Part shown: piece after piece, positions 24,251-36,537 of the stretch
How the letters are laid out: every line of letters starts with the position of its first letter
How positions within the stretch are numbered: the stretch's first letter is position 1
Assembly: GCA_948567375.1 (NCBI GenBank)
Contig: OX419760.1
Span: 16,988,001-17,052,000 of the forward strand
Direction of reading: 5' to 3'
Source: Lunularia cruciata
Lineage: Eukaryota; Streptophyta; Marchantiopsida; Lunulariales; Lunulariaceae
DNA: 64,000 nt
Notes under the pieces: generated by a model
Database searches by the model: none
What the model was told of the DNA's origin: nothing
What the model saw: the letters and a program-made list of their open reading frames with translations, nothing else
Translations under genes and position numbers: made by a program

Positions 24251-27149
24251 TCTCAACAACATTGCGTATACGTATTCTCGTCGATACGATATTTCCGTCG
24301 CTATGTCTGTACGTGGCATGATGCTATTGCTTTAAGGCGACGGAATTCTTCCTCGTCTCCGTCCCCAAGCACCAAACAGCTGGATCTCCAACCTTGGATC
24401 TAACGACGGTGCCCGAGTTCCTTAACTTAACACCGGTTTCGAATATCGGAGGCCGGCAGGCAGGGGTCAAGGAGCTACGCGCTATCTAACGGTTCCGATG
24501 AACGGATCTACGCTTGGGCTTTTACGACGATTCGCTGGGGGAGTCATTTTATATTCCTGATTTCCTTACCTGGTAGTCGCGCCAACATCCGTCGCGATAC
24601 GCAGGCAGGTGGCGATCATACTGGTCTGCCAGCCTTGTGGTTAGCACGAGCTTCTACCCTTCACCGGCACCATCTTTCCCTCCGTGAATATCCTCGATTC
24701 TTTGGTCCTAAGTTTAAGTTTTCTTTACCCGGTTTGCCATTCGATCATGCCAAAAATGTTCCTACTTTTATGAATCTTGTAAAACTTGGATGCATCTACA
24801 ACGACAAAGAGAATACAGATGGGAAAGAAAGGGTCAACTCCTCTTACACTTCATTGTTTCGACGGTTTGGTTTCTTTACGGATTCCACGCACAAACGAAG
24901 AGACAAAATAATGGAAAAATATTGTCCTGTGCCTTTCTTCTTCTATATGAACAACTTGACCCTATTGCGAACATGCACGACTGTGTACCCATCGTATAGA
25001 GAAATTCACTTCCTGCGTCATGTCCTCTTCGTCTTGCAATTCTATCCCGTTGCCGTTCTCCTTCTCATTCCTGCATCTGGGGGCACAAAATCCGTTTTGC
25101 CGGTTTCCAGAGTTCATTTTCCGTCCAATTCATATAAATAGATTGAAGCACGTAGGCCAGTAGAATTCCAGAGTGCATTGTATTCTATCGTAAGTATTTG
25201 TTATCCTCCTTCTCGTCACTATCTCTGGCCACAGAGTATGGAATAAAAGCACTTACTCGATCACTTGCTCATACTAGACTCTTGTCTTGGGCCAAGAACC
25301 CACATAAAGCTAATACCGGTACTGAAATCTCGAGAATGCGGGCTTTTCATTCAGCTATCATAATTAGAATATTTATTAAACCTTACAAGCAATGCCTGGT
25401 AGGCTTGACTGATTGCCTCGTTACCTTGAACCTGGAATCTTGTGGTAGCTGTAATGTTAGTATCACACTAATTAAAGTTTCTCATCGGTCTCGTGGCTCG
25501 CCAGCCAGAAGACTGTGCAGTTCACAGCTGTACTGTCGGCGGCCCTCGGAATCACGCATCACCCAGAGTTCGTTTGCCGTAAATCGAATAGGCTTCTTGT
25601 TCGATCTACTTAGCTTTTTGCATACTGTCCTATTCTTTATGAATGTACTTATGAATTTGCCTTTGGAAGCTTGGTTCCCAAAAGGGCGATGCATGGAACG
25701 ATGGAGCATTATAGTTACATGTATATGTCTAGGTATATGTCCAAATAATGTGTTCTTCTTTATGTAGCCAAAAGTAAAGTTCATGATCTTTTTCATCTGC
25801 AGTTGAAATGTGTTCCTGGCAGCTGTCTTTAGATCAATCATTCGATGCTTCCTGGTCGAAATAATCTTTTCTATTGCATATTCAGATGCTCACCTCCATT
25901 GTGTGGTGTGGACGACTCCTTATATGCCTCCTAAAAATGTAGAGATGACCAATTGCTCCATAAAATTCATATTTCTCCCAGAGATACAGGAATTCACTCC
26001 ACACATTTGCATGATATATCTTCTACCGATACAGAGTTGAAGAACTTGTTATAAGTATGTGACTTCAGCATATCGAGAAAATGGCCAGAAGGTCAAATGG
26101 TACTTCCGAAGGAAAAAGAATGAGTGTATCCATAGCGGAGAGCATATCCATCACTTACACTCAAGGTTTACTTCTTCCATAGAAAATGCGAATTATATAC
26201 CATTTAGAATTATAGATCTGCCTTTCTACAACTGTATGCATGATTCAAGACAAGTCTGTTCTTTTCGGAAGATGAAAATTCACGATATTCTGTTTCCGAA
26301 ATGACAAAGGATGCACAGGATAGTCAGACAGACCGCACCATATAAAGTTACTTTGCTCAAGTATTGTGTGCCTCTGTTCAAGTATCTCGTCCACATTGTC
26401 CACGGTAGTCCAGACATGACGATTACTCGACGAACCATTCACAAGAACCATTCACGCTTTCCAATCATTTGTAGCATAGTAACTATGTACGAAGGCTCTT
26501 GATATGGCTTTCGTATGCTAAAACTAGGACGACGGAAAGTTGTGCATATAAACCACTAAAGTTATGTCAAGTTTCAAGCTAAGATTTCTTAAAGTTGAAG
26601 CCGTCAGTGCATCGTGGTACGACGTTTATTGATCGGCTGCAGAAAGAAGGAAAAGGCATCTACTTGTGTAAGATGAACATTTCATTTCTAGTGTGATTGA
26701 GATGAAGGTTGTCTATGGTTTTTGTCATATCCACTACAAGCCAATCCTTTCGCTTGATTTCTTCAACTACATTTCAATATACTGCTCAATTGTTAATATG
26801 AGTGAAATCACTTTAGAGAAATCGAGCCTCCTCATGAAAAAACAAGGTTTCTCACTATGTTGACTTTAGAATGGAATTAGAATGGAAAAGAAGGAGTGAA
26901 GAAAAAAGAATACAAAGCATCAAGAGCTGCAAAGGGGGAAAGAGAGCAGGATGTCCAACTAGAAAGGGTTAATCTACTATGTAAAATTACATCTTTAATG
27001 CAAAACAAGAGGAAGGAAACCATGTAATCTATTACTAAATGATATAGGTTCTCCAAAGATTTCTTTGGTAAATGGGGACAAAGGATCTTAGACATAATGA
27101 GAGATATAAGTACTCGAATGAAATCTCTTGGAGATGTAGAAAGGATCAT
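24251..27149. other. intergenic DNA upstream of DRP2, no supported gene
   Basis: Two long plus-strand frames (24635-25141 and about 25198-25767) are open but show no family resemblance, poor composition and, for the second, no good ATG. A divergent transcript or long non-coding RNA from the DRP2 promoter is possible. From about 25800 the sequence is AT-rich and featureless. Confidence 0.35.
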
Positions 27150-29454
27150 CATGTGATAGGAGCTCCTATTATAGTTGCTATCTTTGAAGGCCCAAATGGT
27201 TGAGACAGAGACTCTCTATCTAAAATATAGGGTAAGCATGGTTGGTGAGATCACATAACTACTCTCTTCTACAAGGAACTTTGTGTTGCCTCTCAAAAGA
27301 TACTATTTATATTGGTGATGAAGATGCCAAAAAATGTCTACAACTAAATGTACATAGGATTCAAATGATACAGAGTATGTAATGGTCCTCCTTCCCTTGG
27401 TTGTGATTACTGCACTTGCTTGAATGCTAGCTCATGCAAATGACTCTACTCATAGGGGATAGGAGACCACCACATCAAATAGGATATGGTGTTTATGAAA
27501 GTGATTATATCCACTCCCACATGTTGAGGAAGTACTCCGGTAGAACCAACCACCAATTAATATATTCTTAAGACCATATAGATTGAAGGATTTATGCCAC
27601 AATATTGTGGAGTGTATCATAAACTCTAGTGGGTTATCAAGATAAAGCATATAATAAAATGTGTACGCCTTATGTATCATGTAGAGGATTACACATGCAA
27701 TGGTCTAATTGACCTAGAAGTGGTAAACCCACATGAAATTGGAGCCTCATAATAATTCTCCTCAAATGTGAAACAAAAGCACTCAATCAAAGGAGAGGTA
27801 TGAAATCAAGCTCCAAAGCCTTTCTCTTGCTAAGAAAGAATCCTAACTCTATCATGTAAAACCACCTCAATGAAGATACAATACACTTGATAGAAAAATG
27901 AGTGTGCAATACACTCATTAAGAATTACTTCAATCTTCTTAGAATCTAGTTATACAAAGTCAATAAAAGCAAGGATTATTATGCATATAGATCTAGTAAT
28001 AAGTCACAAGCCAATCAAAGATAAGACTAGAAATCATCAATGATATAATTAATTATTTCATAATAGTTGCCAAAAGAATTGTGCAACCATGATGTAAGAA
28101 CTATTAGCTAGAAGAAGAACCACTAAAGCCCATGCTTCTAAATAAACCATTGGTGCAATAACCTCTTGCAATATGAGACAATATCATCCCTTAACTATAA
28201 GAAAAGCTATTTGTATCCTTCACTTCTAATCACATAATTGTGGGGGGCATAAATTACCCTAATAGAATGGAGAAAGTGTGGAATTAAGGACTATCAAAGG
28301 AACATAAATAATATAGGAGTACATTTGAAAGTATGTAAGTGTAAAATAAAAGGCTCTAATGAGATAACATCTTGTAATAATAGAATAGACCACTTTTTTG
28401 TTCCTCAACCAAAGGAATAAATGATTGTGTGCTATGTCTAAAACAAAGTGTTTGATATAAATGAGCTACAAAAAATTTCTTCTCCTATACGGTCTCTTAA
28501 AACACTCAAACCTGGAAATTAAAATCTTAGTGAAGTCCAAGGGAGTAAGGAATGCTCAAGAACTCCAAACCTTGCATTTACAAGTCTAAGCTCATAAACC
28601 TAAGGTCTTTATTGAAGAGTCTAAAAGCAAAAAATGCTCTAACCACATCCTTGAAAGAGCCTAATATGTGGATATTATCTAGAAGTGATAGAAGTAGACA
28701 TGATGAAAGAGTGGCTATAATCTCATGCAAAGGAATGAAGGGAGCTATGCCAAAAGGAGAGTCCCTTATGGGATCTCTTTGGCATAAGCTCTTAGCAAAT
28801 ATAAATAATATGTACCCACTATGATAATATGATGGCTACACAACAAATGTGTCTTTATGCAATATAAATTATGCACAAATAAGATCAAAGAGAGGACATG
28901 ATCCTTTGTTGAGCAAAAAGAACAAAGCAAATTGGACAAGAAATAGTATTGAAATCATTTGAGATATCAACTTGGATAACTACCCCATTGAGATAGATGC
29001 ACAAAGAAGCTTGAATGCTAATAATAGCCATCTTGCAACCTCATGGAGTTGCCTAAGAAGATTGATGTGGTGATAAAAAAGGATGAAAAGGAATGTCAAA
29101 CTATAAACAAATGATATGTGAGGCTAAGTACAAGAAAGCATCCCCAATGACAACAAGGCAAACATTGGACTTCTTCTTTGAAATAACAAGAAGACAAGAT
29201 GTACCAAACAAACAAACAAGAAAATACTAGGAGCAATAGTCCCAAGCAATGTGCTAATAAAAAGCATATAGAGGAAGGATACTAGAATTTTGAATATCTA
29301 GAGAAAAACATTCATATAGATATTGAAAAACCAATCTTAATGGATCCACCTACAACAAACATGGAGAATGAAGTGAAATATGAGCAAAGAAGTACTTTAT
29401 AAGTTGTAACTCCTCATTTGGGTGATAATCATAGAGGAAAGAAGGAAGGTCATA
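27150..29454. repeat. dispersed repeat family G, copy 2
   Basis: This longer copy matches 3960-4905 and 6827-7560 in the same order and orientation, without the family D insertion that splits copy 1. It is AT-rich with no sizeable conserved open frame. The end, around 29400-29450, abuts a family H-like LTR. Confidence 0.45.
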
Positions 29455-29812
29455 AGTTGCAATAATATCAAGTTAATAAAACAAAAGTATAGCTAAAAGA
29501 TGGGTATAACTAGCATAAATCTAGGAGTTCTAAGAATGTTCCTGAAGTATTCAAGAAATTTCTTGAAGAGGAGCTTCCAAAAACTTCCAAAGGATTGGGT
29601 ATCTTGTACGTTCAGTAAACAATTATCTTTGTTTGCACTCCAAGAAAAATGAATTCTTTGGATACTATTCAAAGAAACTTCTTTAGAAACTTCCTTTAGA
29701 GTCTTGTTCTTAGTTTACTTGTAAATACCAATCCTTTAGATTTTCACTTAATTGAGAGCTTTTAGTTTGATCTTCAATTCTATTATTTATCTCCTTGGTG
29801 TTATATTAATAT
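29455..29812 (+). mobile_element. diverged family H LTR, second copy
   Basis: Block order matches 6065-6489: a tttgcactccaaga unit (29633), paired GAA/TTC motifs (gaaacttctttagaaacttc near 29685), a gtaaatac TATA-like site near 29724, then cttcaattctattatttatctcctt. Boundaries are approximate and no target duplication was found. Confidence 0.45.
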
Positions 29813-29891
29813 TAGAGCAATAATAAGATAGATGGAATCTATGGACTACAAATCAATTTCTACTAGCCTTTGGGATTTATATATCTATGTA

Positions 29892-30625
29892 TGTAATACC
29901 ATGAGCTAAACATATGATCTAGATGTGAAATTTGGTTTGGTAACATCTAGAATGATGTTATATATGATGGTCAAAATAGATCAGATATAAGTATCACCAA
30001 AAGAGTACTTCTACTAACAGAGCAAAAACCAAAATAGACTTGAGAACCTTAGAACCAATAGCTAGACATATGATTTAAAGATGAGAATTGGTTTGTTAAC
30101 ATCTGGAAGGATGTTACACATGATGGACTAAACAAATCAGAAAGAAGTATCACCAAAAAGGGACTTCTAATAATAGAGTAGGAACAGAAATATGCCTGAA
30201 ATCTTTGAAGGCAATTTCGGAGGCCTAAACGGATGAATTAGGCCTAAAAAATGTGCACATGTACCCTTAACAATGGAGAGGCTGGCCTTCCCTCCCCCTT
30301 GGTTCATCTCATCGAGAGCTTTCCAACGGTTCTTTACGTGATTCTAAGACTCTTATAGGAAGATTTCCTAAAATATTCCCCTCTATTCAAAGCTTGTTTG
30401 ACTAACCAGATAGGACCTAGACCGACATGTCACCCATCCAAGTAAGTAATCCAAGGGTGGAGCTTGATGACATGTCACCTATCTGTGTGCCTAATCCCTA
30501 TGGTGTAGCTTCCTTGGAGGAGATCCTCTTTGTCTATATAATAAAGAGAAGGTGCTCTATTGGGGCACCAAATGTTGAGTGTATAATCTGTGTTTTCTCT
30601 CTTCTCTTGTCCTCGGAGTATTAAA
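29892..30625 (+). repeat. family A 5' LTR
   Basis: It runs from TGTAATACC to TATTAAA (CA end mutated), 734 bp. The U3 part carries two imperfect tandem units of about 160 bp, starting near 29905 and 30066, each with tgaNaattggtttgNtaacatctNgaa and agagtacttct or gggacttct. A TATATAATAAA promoter and overlapping AATAAA lie at 30535-30545. Confidence 0.92.
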
Positions 30626-30626
30626 A

Positions 30627-30638
30627 TGGTATCAGAGC
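30627..30638 (+). other. primer binding site for initiator tRNA-Met
   Basis: TGGTATCAGAGC lies one base after the 5' LTR and is the standard plant site complementary to the 3' end of tRNA-iMet, from which minus-strand DNA synthesis starts. Confidence 0.9.
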
Positions 30639-30765
30639 AGGTGTCTTAGTCCAAGAGGGTGGATCACCCCTCTTGGAAGAGCACGAACTACTGAAACTGA
30701 GTAATTTGAGGTAGAGAACATAGATTAATTATTAGACTTAGGAAGGACTTTAGAGAGTAGACGGG

Positions 30766-31195
30766 ATGGATGCACCAAGAGGACAATTTCCCGTACCTAG
30801 CTTTCCATTCCCAAATCCATTCCACATCAAGGTTATGTACATCCAACATGAGGAAATGAGGGTATTGCTAGTTTATCACTTTGGTGCAAAATTCATGGAT
30901 AGGGTGATGAACTCACCAAACCCAGTGATTCTACCTGTGGTGATATATGACAAAGAGTGGAATTTGACAATCCACATTCTATTATGGTAATATGGATGTG
31001 AATGTCCCAAATCCTGTCCCTTTCAACACTCAAGTAGAAATCCGTAATGTAGTGAGACCAAAAGTGATATTTAGAGATTTTGTGGTTAGGAATTTTGGCG
31101 AGGAGTATTATCAATGAGTGATAGCTTTTGAGGTCCCAATGGTAGTTGTGATAGTTTGTGTGCCGTCCAGAGTGATCATATTGACTCTATATTGA
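30766..31195 (+). pseudogene. ORF0: conserved frame between primer site and gag
   Basis: An ATG at 30766 opens a frame that, after one frameshift near 30990 and one stop at 31115, continues to 31195, about 143 codons in all and separate from gag. The first half contains PNPFHIKVMYIQHEEMR and VMNSPNPVILPVVIYDKEW; the second half contains VPFNTQVEIRNVVRPKVIFR. Both halves recur in the truncated family A copy (46511-46160, minus). The first half recurs, more diverged, in insert F (59933-59733, minus). Conservation at protein level across elements implies it once coded. I recognise no domain. It could be an N-terminal extension of gag or an accessory protein. Confidence 0.6.
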
Positions 31196-31228
31196 AGTAA
31201 ACATTAGCAATTGAGTGTTGCAAGAACC

Positions 31229-32330
31229 ATGGATCCGCAATTGCAAGAGATGTTGCAAGGAATGCAAGGGATGTTGAATGAATTTCAAGAGATTAAGATG
31301 ACCATGGAGACATTACAAAGTCAAGTGCAAATCCTCAGGAACGATCAAGCCATGCAAGAAGAAGAGCCGTTTCAAAACCCAATACTTGCAACAGAAATCC
31401 TTGGAGAGGCACTTGTGCTTACAAACCTTATCAACGATGAAGCCACATTGCTACTCCGGATGAAGAAGACATGCAACATTGAGCCTTACAAGGGCCAGCG
31501 TATGATTGGAGTAGTGGAAAATTGGATCTTGAGAATGAATCAATATTTCCAATTGTTCTTAACAGAGATCACGAAGCATGTTGTAGGCATGTTTGCATGT
31601 GGATACTTGACCAATTAAGCCCTCACATGTATGATGCTTGGGAACGATCTATGTTGGCAGAGAGAAGGGAGGTCACGTGGACAGCAATGCAAGAAGGATT
31701 GCTGAAGAATTTCCAATCGGTGGATTCTATGCAGATGGCACGAACCCAACTATGGGGATTGAGATAGAAGAATAACATACAAGCGTATGTGGAGGCATTT
31801 TGGATCTACAAGTCACAATAACTAATATCAGTCCAGCAGAGGCTCTCGACAATTTCAAATGAGGGTTAAAGGAGCGGATTTGCCAAGAAGTCATGGAGCA
31901 AAATCCTTGCATAGTATTTGAAGCCTTTGCTTGTGCATAGAGAATAGTAGGAGCATTGGGTGGAGGTGAAGGAGTAGTTCTACCTCAACATTATTAGGCA
32001 AAAATGCCACACATGGGTGGATCAATACCGATGGAATTGGGTAACCTTCAATTTCAAGATTAAGGAGCACAATTGCTTCAAGAAGAGTGTGGACGGGTAG
32101 AAGAAAAAAGAGATGGAGTCCCACGAGGAGAAAGAACTCAAGGAGAACAACGCCGTTGTTACAATTGTAGCCGTATTGGGAACATATCTACCAACTGTCA
32201 CACTTGTTTCCCTAGAGGCCCTCGACCTTCATATAGGCAATCTTTGAACAACATGGAGAGGCGCATTGAAGAAGAGGAGGTGAAAATAACTTCAGAAAAC
32301 AAAGATTGCCAATAAATGTACCTCGCGGCC
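31229..32330 (+). pseudogene. family A gag with degenerate zinc knuckle
   Basis: The start is ATG at 31229 (context aaccATGG), giving MDPQLQEMLQGMQGMLNEF, a Met/Gln-rich coiled-coil-like start usual for these gags. The body (LSPHMYDAWERSMLAERRE near 31620) is followed by one CCHC knuckle at 32157-32198, CYNCSRIGNISTNC, in which the metal-binding His is Asn. Several frameshifts and stops interrupt the frame. The gag would package the element RNA. Confidence 0.8.
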
Positions 32331-32398
32331 TTATTGGCTCAATAAGGAAGAAGAGAAGCAAGGGAAGGAAGAAGACTAATGCGCAAAGATCCCAAAAG

Positions 32399-32797
32399 GT
32401 AACCTCACAATTCATTGTCATGAATGGAGTCCTAGAAGGCAATCAAGTGAGAGTATTAATAGATTCAAGAGCAATAGAGAATTTCTTATCTCGCTCTGTT
32501 GCAATAAGATTGGATCTAGAGAGGGATGAGAGTGAAGAAGTAGAGTTGCCTAACGGGCAAACAGAGAAGATTGAATCATTACCTAGATGGATAACACTCT
32601 CTATAGGAGAATACCAAGAAGCAATTGAGTGGCGAGTGATACAATTAGCTCGTTATGATGCAATCTTAGGCATGCCATGGATGGAGCATTATAACCCTAT
32701 GGTAGATTGGAGGAAGAAAGTAGTGAGAACCCACAATGATCAATCATTGGGGTTAAAGAAAAATCACCCAAGCAAGATCTACCTCTATATGTCATAG
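32399..32797 (+). pseudogene. family A aspartic protease
   Basis: The frame reads FIVMNGVLEGNQVRVLIDSRA, where the catalytic D-S/T-G triad is D-S-R (D codon at 32462), and continues to YDAILGMPWMEHYNP, the ILGMPWL-type flap-side motif of retropepsins. The Gly-to-Arg change should inactivate it. The enzyme would cut the polyprotein. Confidence 0.85.
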
Positions 32798-32825
32798 GGA
32801 TGACAATTGTCTGTAAGACCAATAG

Positions 32826-34190
32826 ATGTTTCATGGTCTAATAAGAGAAGTCCAGAGTGCACAACTCAATGGACAAGTTCTTGAGAAATTGAAGGCTGTG
32901 GTGGATGAATTTCAAGATGTCTTTCCCAATGATCTACCCTCAGGATTACCACCAAAAAGGAGAGTAGATCATAAAATTGAGACACTCCCGGGGAAGACAC
33001 TCCCTTGTAAGGCCCCATATTGCCTATCACCTCATGAGTTGGAGGAATGTAAGACTCAAATTGAGGAAATGTTGCATAAGGGGTTCATCCCACCTAGCAT
33101 ATCACCATACGGAGCTCTTGTCTTGTTTGTGAAGAAGGAGGATGGTACAATGCGCATGTGCATTGACTATTAAGGTCTCAATCAGCAAATGGTGAAGAAC
33201 AGATACCCCTTACCTTGCATGGATGACCTATTTGATCAACTCCATGGAGCAAGATACTTCACCAAATTGGACTTGCAGAGTGGTTACAATCAAATCTGAA
33301 TTGCAGAGGAGGATGTGTACAAAACTACCTTTCAAACTAGGTATGGCCACTTTGAGTATCTTGTGATGCCTTTTGGCCTCACCAATGTACCTACCACTTT
33401 CATGAGTCTAATGAATGATATATTTTGTCCATACTTAGATAAGTCTGTTATTGTCTTCTTGGACGATATCTTAGTATACAATAGCACAATGACGGAACAC
33501 AAACAACATCTATGAGAAGTCCTCCAGACTCTAAGACAAAATTGATTGTACACCAAAATCTCAAAGTGCAAGTTTGGCAAGTCTGAAGTAGACTACTTGG
33601 AGCATAGAGTAAGTGCAAAGCACATTCAAGTATTGACAAATAAAATAGAGGTCATTCAAAAATGGCGTGCCCCATAAGATTAGACTCAACTCAAGAGCTT
33701 CTTGGGGTTGATGAGATTCTATCATAGATTTGTCAAGGATTTCTCCAAGGTTGCACAACCTTTTACAACACTACTTGGCAAGGGGAAGAAGTCAACATGA
33801 GGAACCGCACAAGATTTGGCCTTTCAAGAATTGAAAGCCGCCTTGCTACATGCACCAATCTTGAAGTGGTATGACCCAAAACGACCAATCAAGTTGGCTA
33901 TAGATGCATCAAGTGTAGTAATAAGAGCAATACTACAACAAGAGTGGCATGACGGATGGCATTCAATTGCATCTTTCTCTTGAAATTTGTAATCGGCAGA
34001 GCGTAACTACCACACCACCAAATGAGAAGAGCTGGCCATTGTTTTGGCAACCAAACATTGGAAGCACTATTTGGGCAAGAAGGCATTTGTAGTAGAGACA
34101 AACCACAAACCTCTAGTCTACCTCAAGATGCAGAAGGATCTATCTTGTCGCTAGATTTGGTAGGTAGAGTGGCGACAACGCTTCAACATG
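32826..34190 (+). pseudogene. family A reverse transcriptase and RNase H
   Basis: Ty3-type RT blocks occur in order: [56 protein letters not shown] and the catalytic FLDD box (33456-33467, [11 protein letters not shown]). RNase H follows: IKLAIDASSVVIRAILQQ, then KEELAIVLATKHWKHYL-like near 34026. Stops interrupt at 33171, 33298, 33513 and further on, and frame shifts exist. It is the polymerase that copies element RNA into DNA. Confidence 0.9.
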
Positions 34191-34242
34191 TCAATCACCT
34201 ACGTGGAAGTAGTAGAAGCAACTTGCAGATGCATTCACCTGC

Positions 34243-35300
34243 ATGCCAATGGCAAACAACTTGGTGCCAAAGGTTAAGATTAACCCTAAATTCTGGCCAG
34301 AGATTCTGGCTGCTACAAAAACTGTTCCACAGATTGTAGAAGCGCAATCATCCAAAGGTGTCACCAGCACCCAAGGACTCACCTTTTGTGATGGCAGATT
34401 ATGGATCCCAAATGTCCCAAAATTACGCACCACTATTCTAGCGGAATGTCATGATTTGGCCATTGCAGGTCATGTCGCAGTAAATAAGACCTTAGATGCA
34501 GTCCAATGCCATTACTATTCGCCCAAGATGAGCAACAACGTGATGGACTACATGCACAATTGCCTACTTTGTCAACAAAACAAAGCCTCTAATCAAGCTC
34601 CTGCAGTGCTCCTTCAATCTCTCCCCATGCCTACCCAACGTTAGGAACAAGTGAGTATGGATCTCGTCTGTGAATTACCCAAGACCACCTCAAGGTTTGA
34701 CTCCATCGTGGTCTTTGTAGACCAGCTCAACAAAATGATTCATGTATGCCCTACCACCAAGGATGTGATCGCTCCACAACTAGCTCAATTATACTTAGAT
34801 GCAGTCTTCTCTCACCATGGCATGTCTAGAGTATTTATCACCAATAGAGGCACTCAATTCACCAATTTGTTTTGGTGAACACTCTTTGGTTTCTTCAAAA
34901 CCAAGTTGGCCATGTCCATAGCTTATCACCTACAAACAGATGGCCAAATAGAGTGGGCTAATTGCACGATTGAAGACATGTTACACGGCTTCACCTTAGA
35001 AGAGCAAGAGAGGTGGGACACCCTACTCCCGTTGGTAGAATCCGCTTACAACAATTCAATGAATGCATCCACCTAGGTCACTCCGTTCTTCCTCATGTAT
35101 GGTGAGCATCCCTTCACACCTTCTAGCTTGATGAAGATCCGTCCAGTGGCTACGAAGGTCGATGCCGTCAATACATTTGTTTCTAGAATCCAACATGATG
35201 TGGAGAGCGCCAAGCACAGATTACAGATTGCACAAAATTGACAAAAGCAATATGCTGATGCACACCGTAGGCACATGGAGTTCAATGTTGGGGATCAAGT
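34243..35300 (+). pseudogene. family A integrase
   Basis: The zinc-binding HHCC region is HDLAIAGHVAVNKTL followed by CLLCQQNK (34450-34585). The DDE core has D in SMDLVCELP, N instead of the second D in FITNRGTQF, and E in DGQIEWANCTIEDML. The loss of one catalytic acid and in-frame stops make it inactive. The C-terminal part (RHMEFNVGDQVWLLTTNF) is the usual SH3-like fold start. Confidence 0.88.
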
Positions 35301-35529
35301 GTGGCTATTGACAACCAACTTCACATTAGTTGGACCTTGTAAGCTTGGACTTCACATTAGTTGGACCTTGTTTTATTTGGCCTTTCTTGATTCTTTGTCG
35401 CGTTGGCACTGTGGCTTATCACCTTGAGCTACCACCACACATGAAGATCCATCTAGTGTTCCATGTTTCCCTACTATGCAGATATGCTCCTTGATCAGGC
35501 CAAGGTCATTCTACACAAGACATTTGACC

Positions 35530-35749
35530 GTGTTTGACACTCATTGATGGCACAGAAGAATATGAAGTGAAATGTATTCTCTAAAAACACATGCATGGTA
35601 CTCGCCATCTACGGGTGGACTATCTTGTACAGTGGAAAGGTTACCTCCTCTATGAAGCAACATGGGAGCCCACTGCAAATTTGACACATGCACCGGTGTT
35701 GGTGAAAGCATTTGAGCAACAATTGCACAACGAGGACGTTGCATCTTAA
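35530..35749 (+). pseudogene. family A C-terminal chromodomain
   Basis: The frame GTRHLRVDYLVQWKGYLLYE followed by ATWEP is a textbook chromodomain core; it ends at a TAA at 35747. In chromoviruses this domain steers integration to chromatin with particular histone marks. A 23-bp block (acttcacattagttggacct...) is duplicated in tandem at 35318-35340 and 35349-35371, a 31-bp step that shifts the frame between integrase and chromodomain. Confidence 0.9.
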
Positions 35750-35760
35750 AAGGAGGGAGG
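35748..35760 (+). other. polypurine tract of family A element
   Basis: AAAAGGAGGGAGG lies two bases before the 3' LTR. It primes plus-strand DNA synthesis. Confidence 0.85.
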
Positions 35761-35762
35761 TC

Positions 35763-36497
35763 TATAATACCACGAGCTAGCCATATGATCTAAATGTGAA
35801 ATTTGATTTGGTAACATCTAGAATGATATTTTACATGATGGTAAAAATAGATCAGATATAAGTATCACCAAAAAGAGTACTTCTATTAATAGAGCAAAAA
35901 CCGAAATAGACTTGAGAACCTTAGAACCAATAGCTAGACATATGATTTAAAGGTGAGAATTGGTTTGGTAACATTTGGAAGGATATTACACATGATGGAA
36001 TAAACAGATCAGAAAGAGGTATTACCACAAGGGGACTTCTACTAATAGAGTAGGAAACAAAATATGGCTGAAATCTTTGAAGGTAATTTTGGAGGCCTAT
36101 ACGGATGAATTAGACCTCAAAAATGTACACATGTGCCCCCCCAACAATGGAAAGGCTGGCCTTCCCTCCCCCTTGGTTCATCTCATCAAAAGCTTTCCAA
36201 TGGTTCCTTACGTGATTTTGAGACTCCTATAGGAAGATTCCCTAAAATATTCCCTCTAGTCAAAGCTTGTTTGACCAACCAAATAGGACCTAGACCGACA
36301 TATCACCCATCCAAGTAAGTAATCCAAGGGTGGAGCTTGATGACATGTCACCTATTTGTGTGCTTAATCCTATGGTGGAGCTTCCTTGGAGGAGATCCTC
36401 TTTGTCTATATAATAAAGAGAAAGTGTTCCTTTGGGGCACCGAATGTTGAGTGTGTAATCTGTGTTTTCTCTCTTCTCTTGTCCTCGGAGTATTACA
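35763..36497 (+). repeat. family A 3' LTR
   Basis: It runs from TATAATACC (TG changed to TA) to TATTACA, 735 bp, collinear with the 5' LTR including the two U3 tandem units and the TATATAATAAA promoter. The flanking ATGTA (36498-36502) equals the base pentamer before the 5' LTR. Confidence 0.92.
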
Positions 36498-36537
36498 ATG
36501 TATTACCAAAGTATCATTTCTAGAAAATTCATCATAA

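Larger units (their letters stand above)
29892..36497 (+). mobile_element. complete family A Ty3/gypsy chromovirus-type element
   Basis: The 6.6-kb element has two LTRs, a primer binding site, ORF0-gag-protease-reverse transcriptase-RNase H-integrase-chromodomain in order, and a polypurine tract. It is flanked by a perfect 5-bp duplication ATGTA at 29887-29891 and 36498-36502, so insertion was by ordinary integrase and both ends are original. The C-terminal chromodomain places it among chromoviruses. All reading frames carry stops or shifts and several catalytic residues are changed, so it cannot move by itself. The LTRs differ from each other at several percent of positions by eye, meaning the insertion is not recent. 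Confidence 0.93.

Noticed and set aside
24635-25141. 168-codon plus-strand frame as a hypothetical protein gene
   Set aside because: No family resemblance, no second supporting copy and no splice or composition evidence; left as intergenic.
25198-25767. 189-codon plus-strand frame
   Set aside because: The first codon is not ATG, composition is unremarkable and no domain is visible; overlapping frames on the other strand are equally long.
29892-30065. CRISPR-like or satellite array in the LTR U3
   Set aside because: Only two imperfect tandem units exist, within an LTR; there are no spaced identical repeats anywhere in the window.
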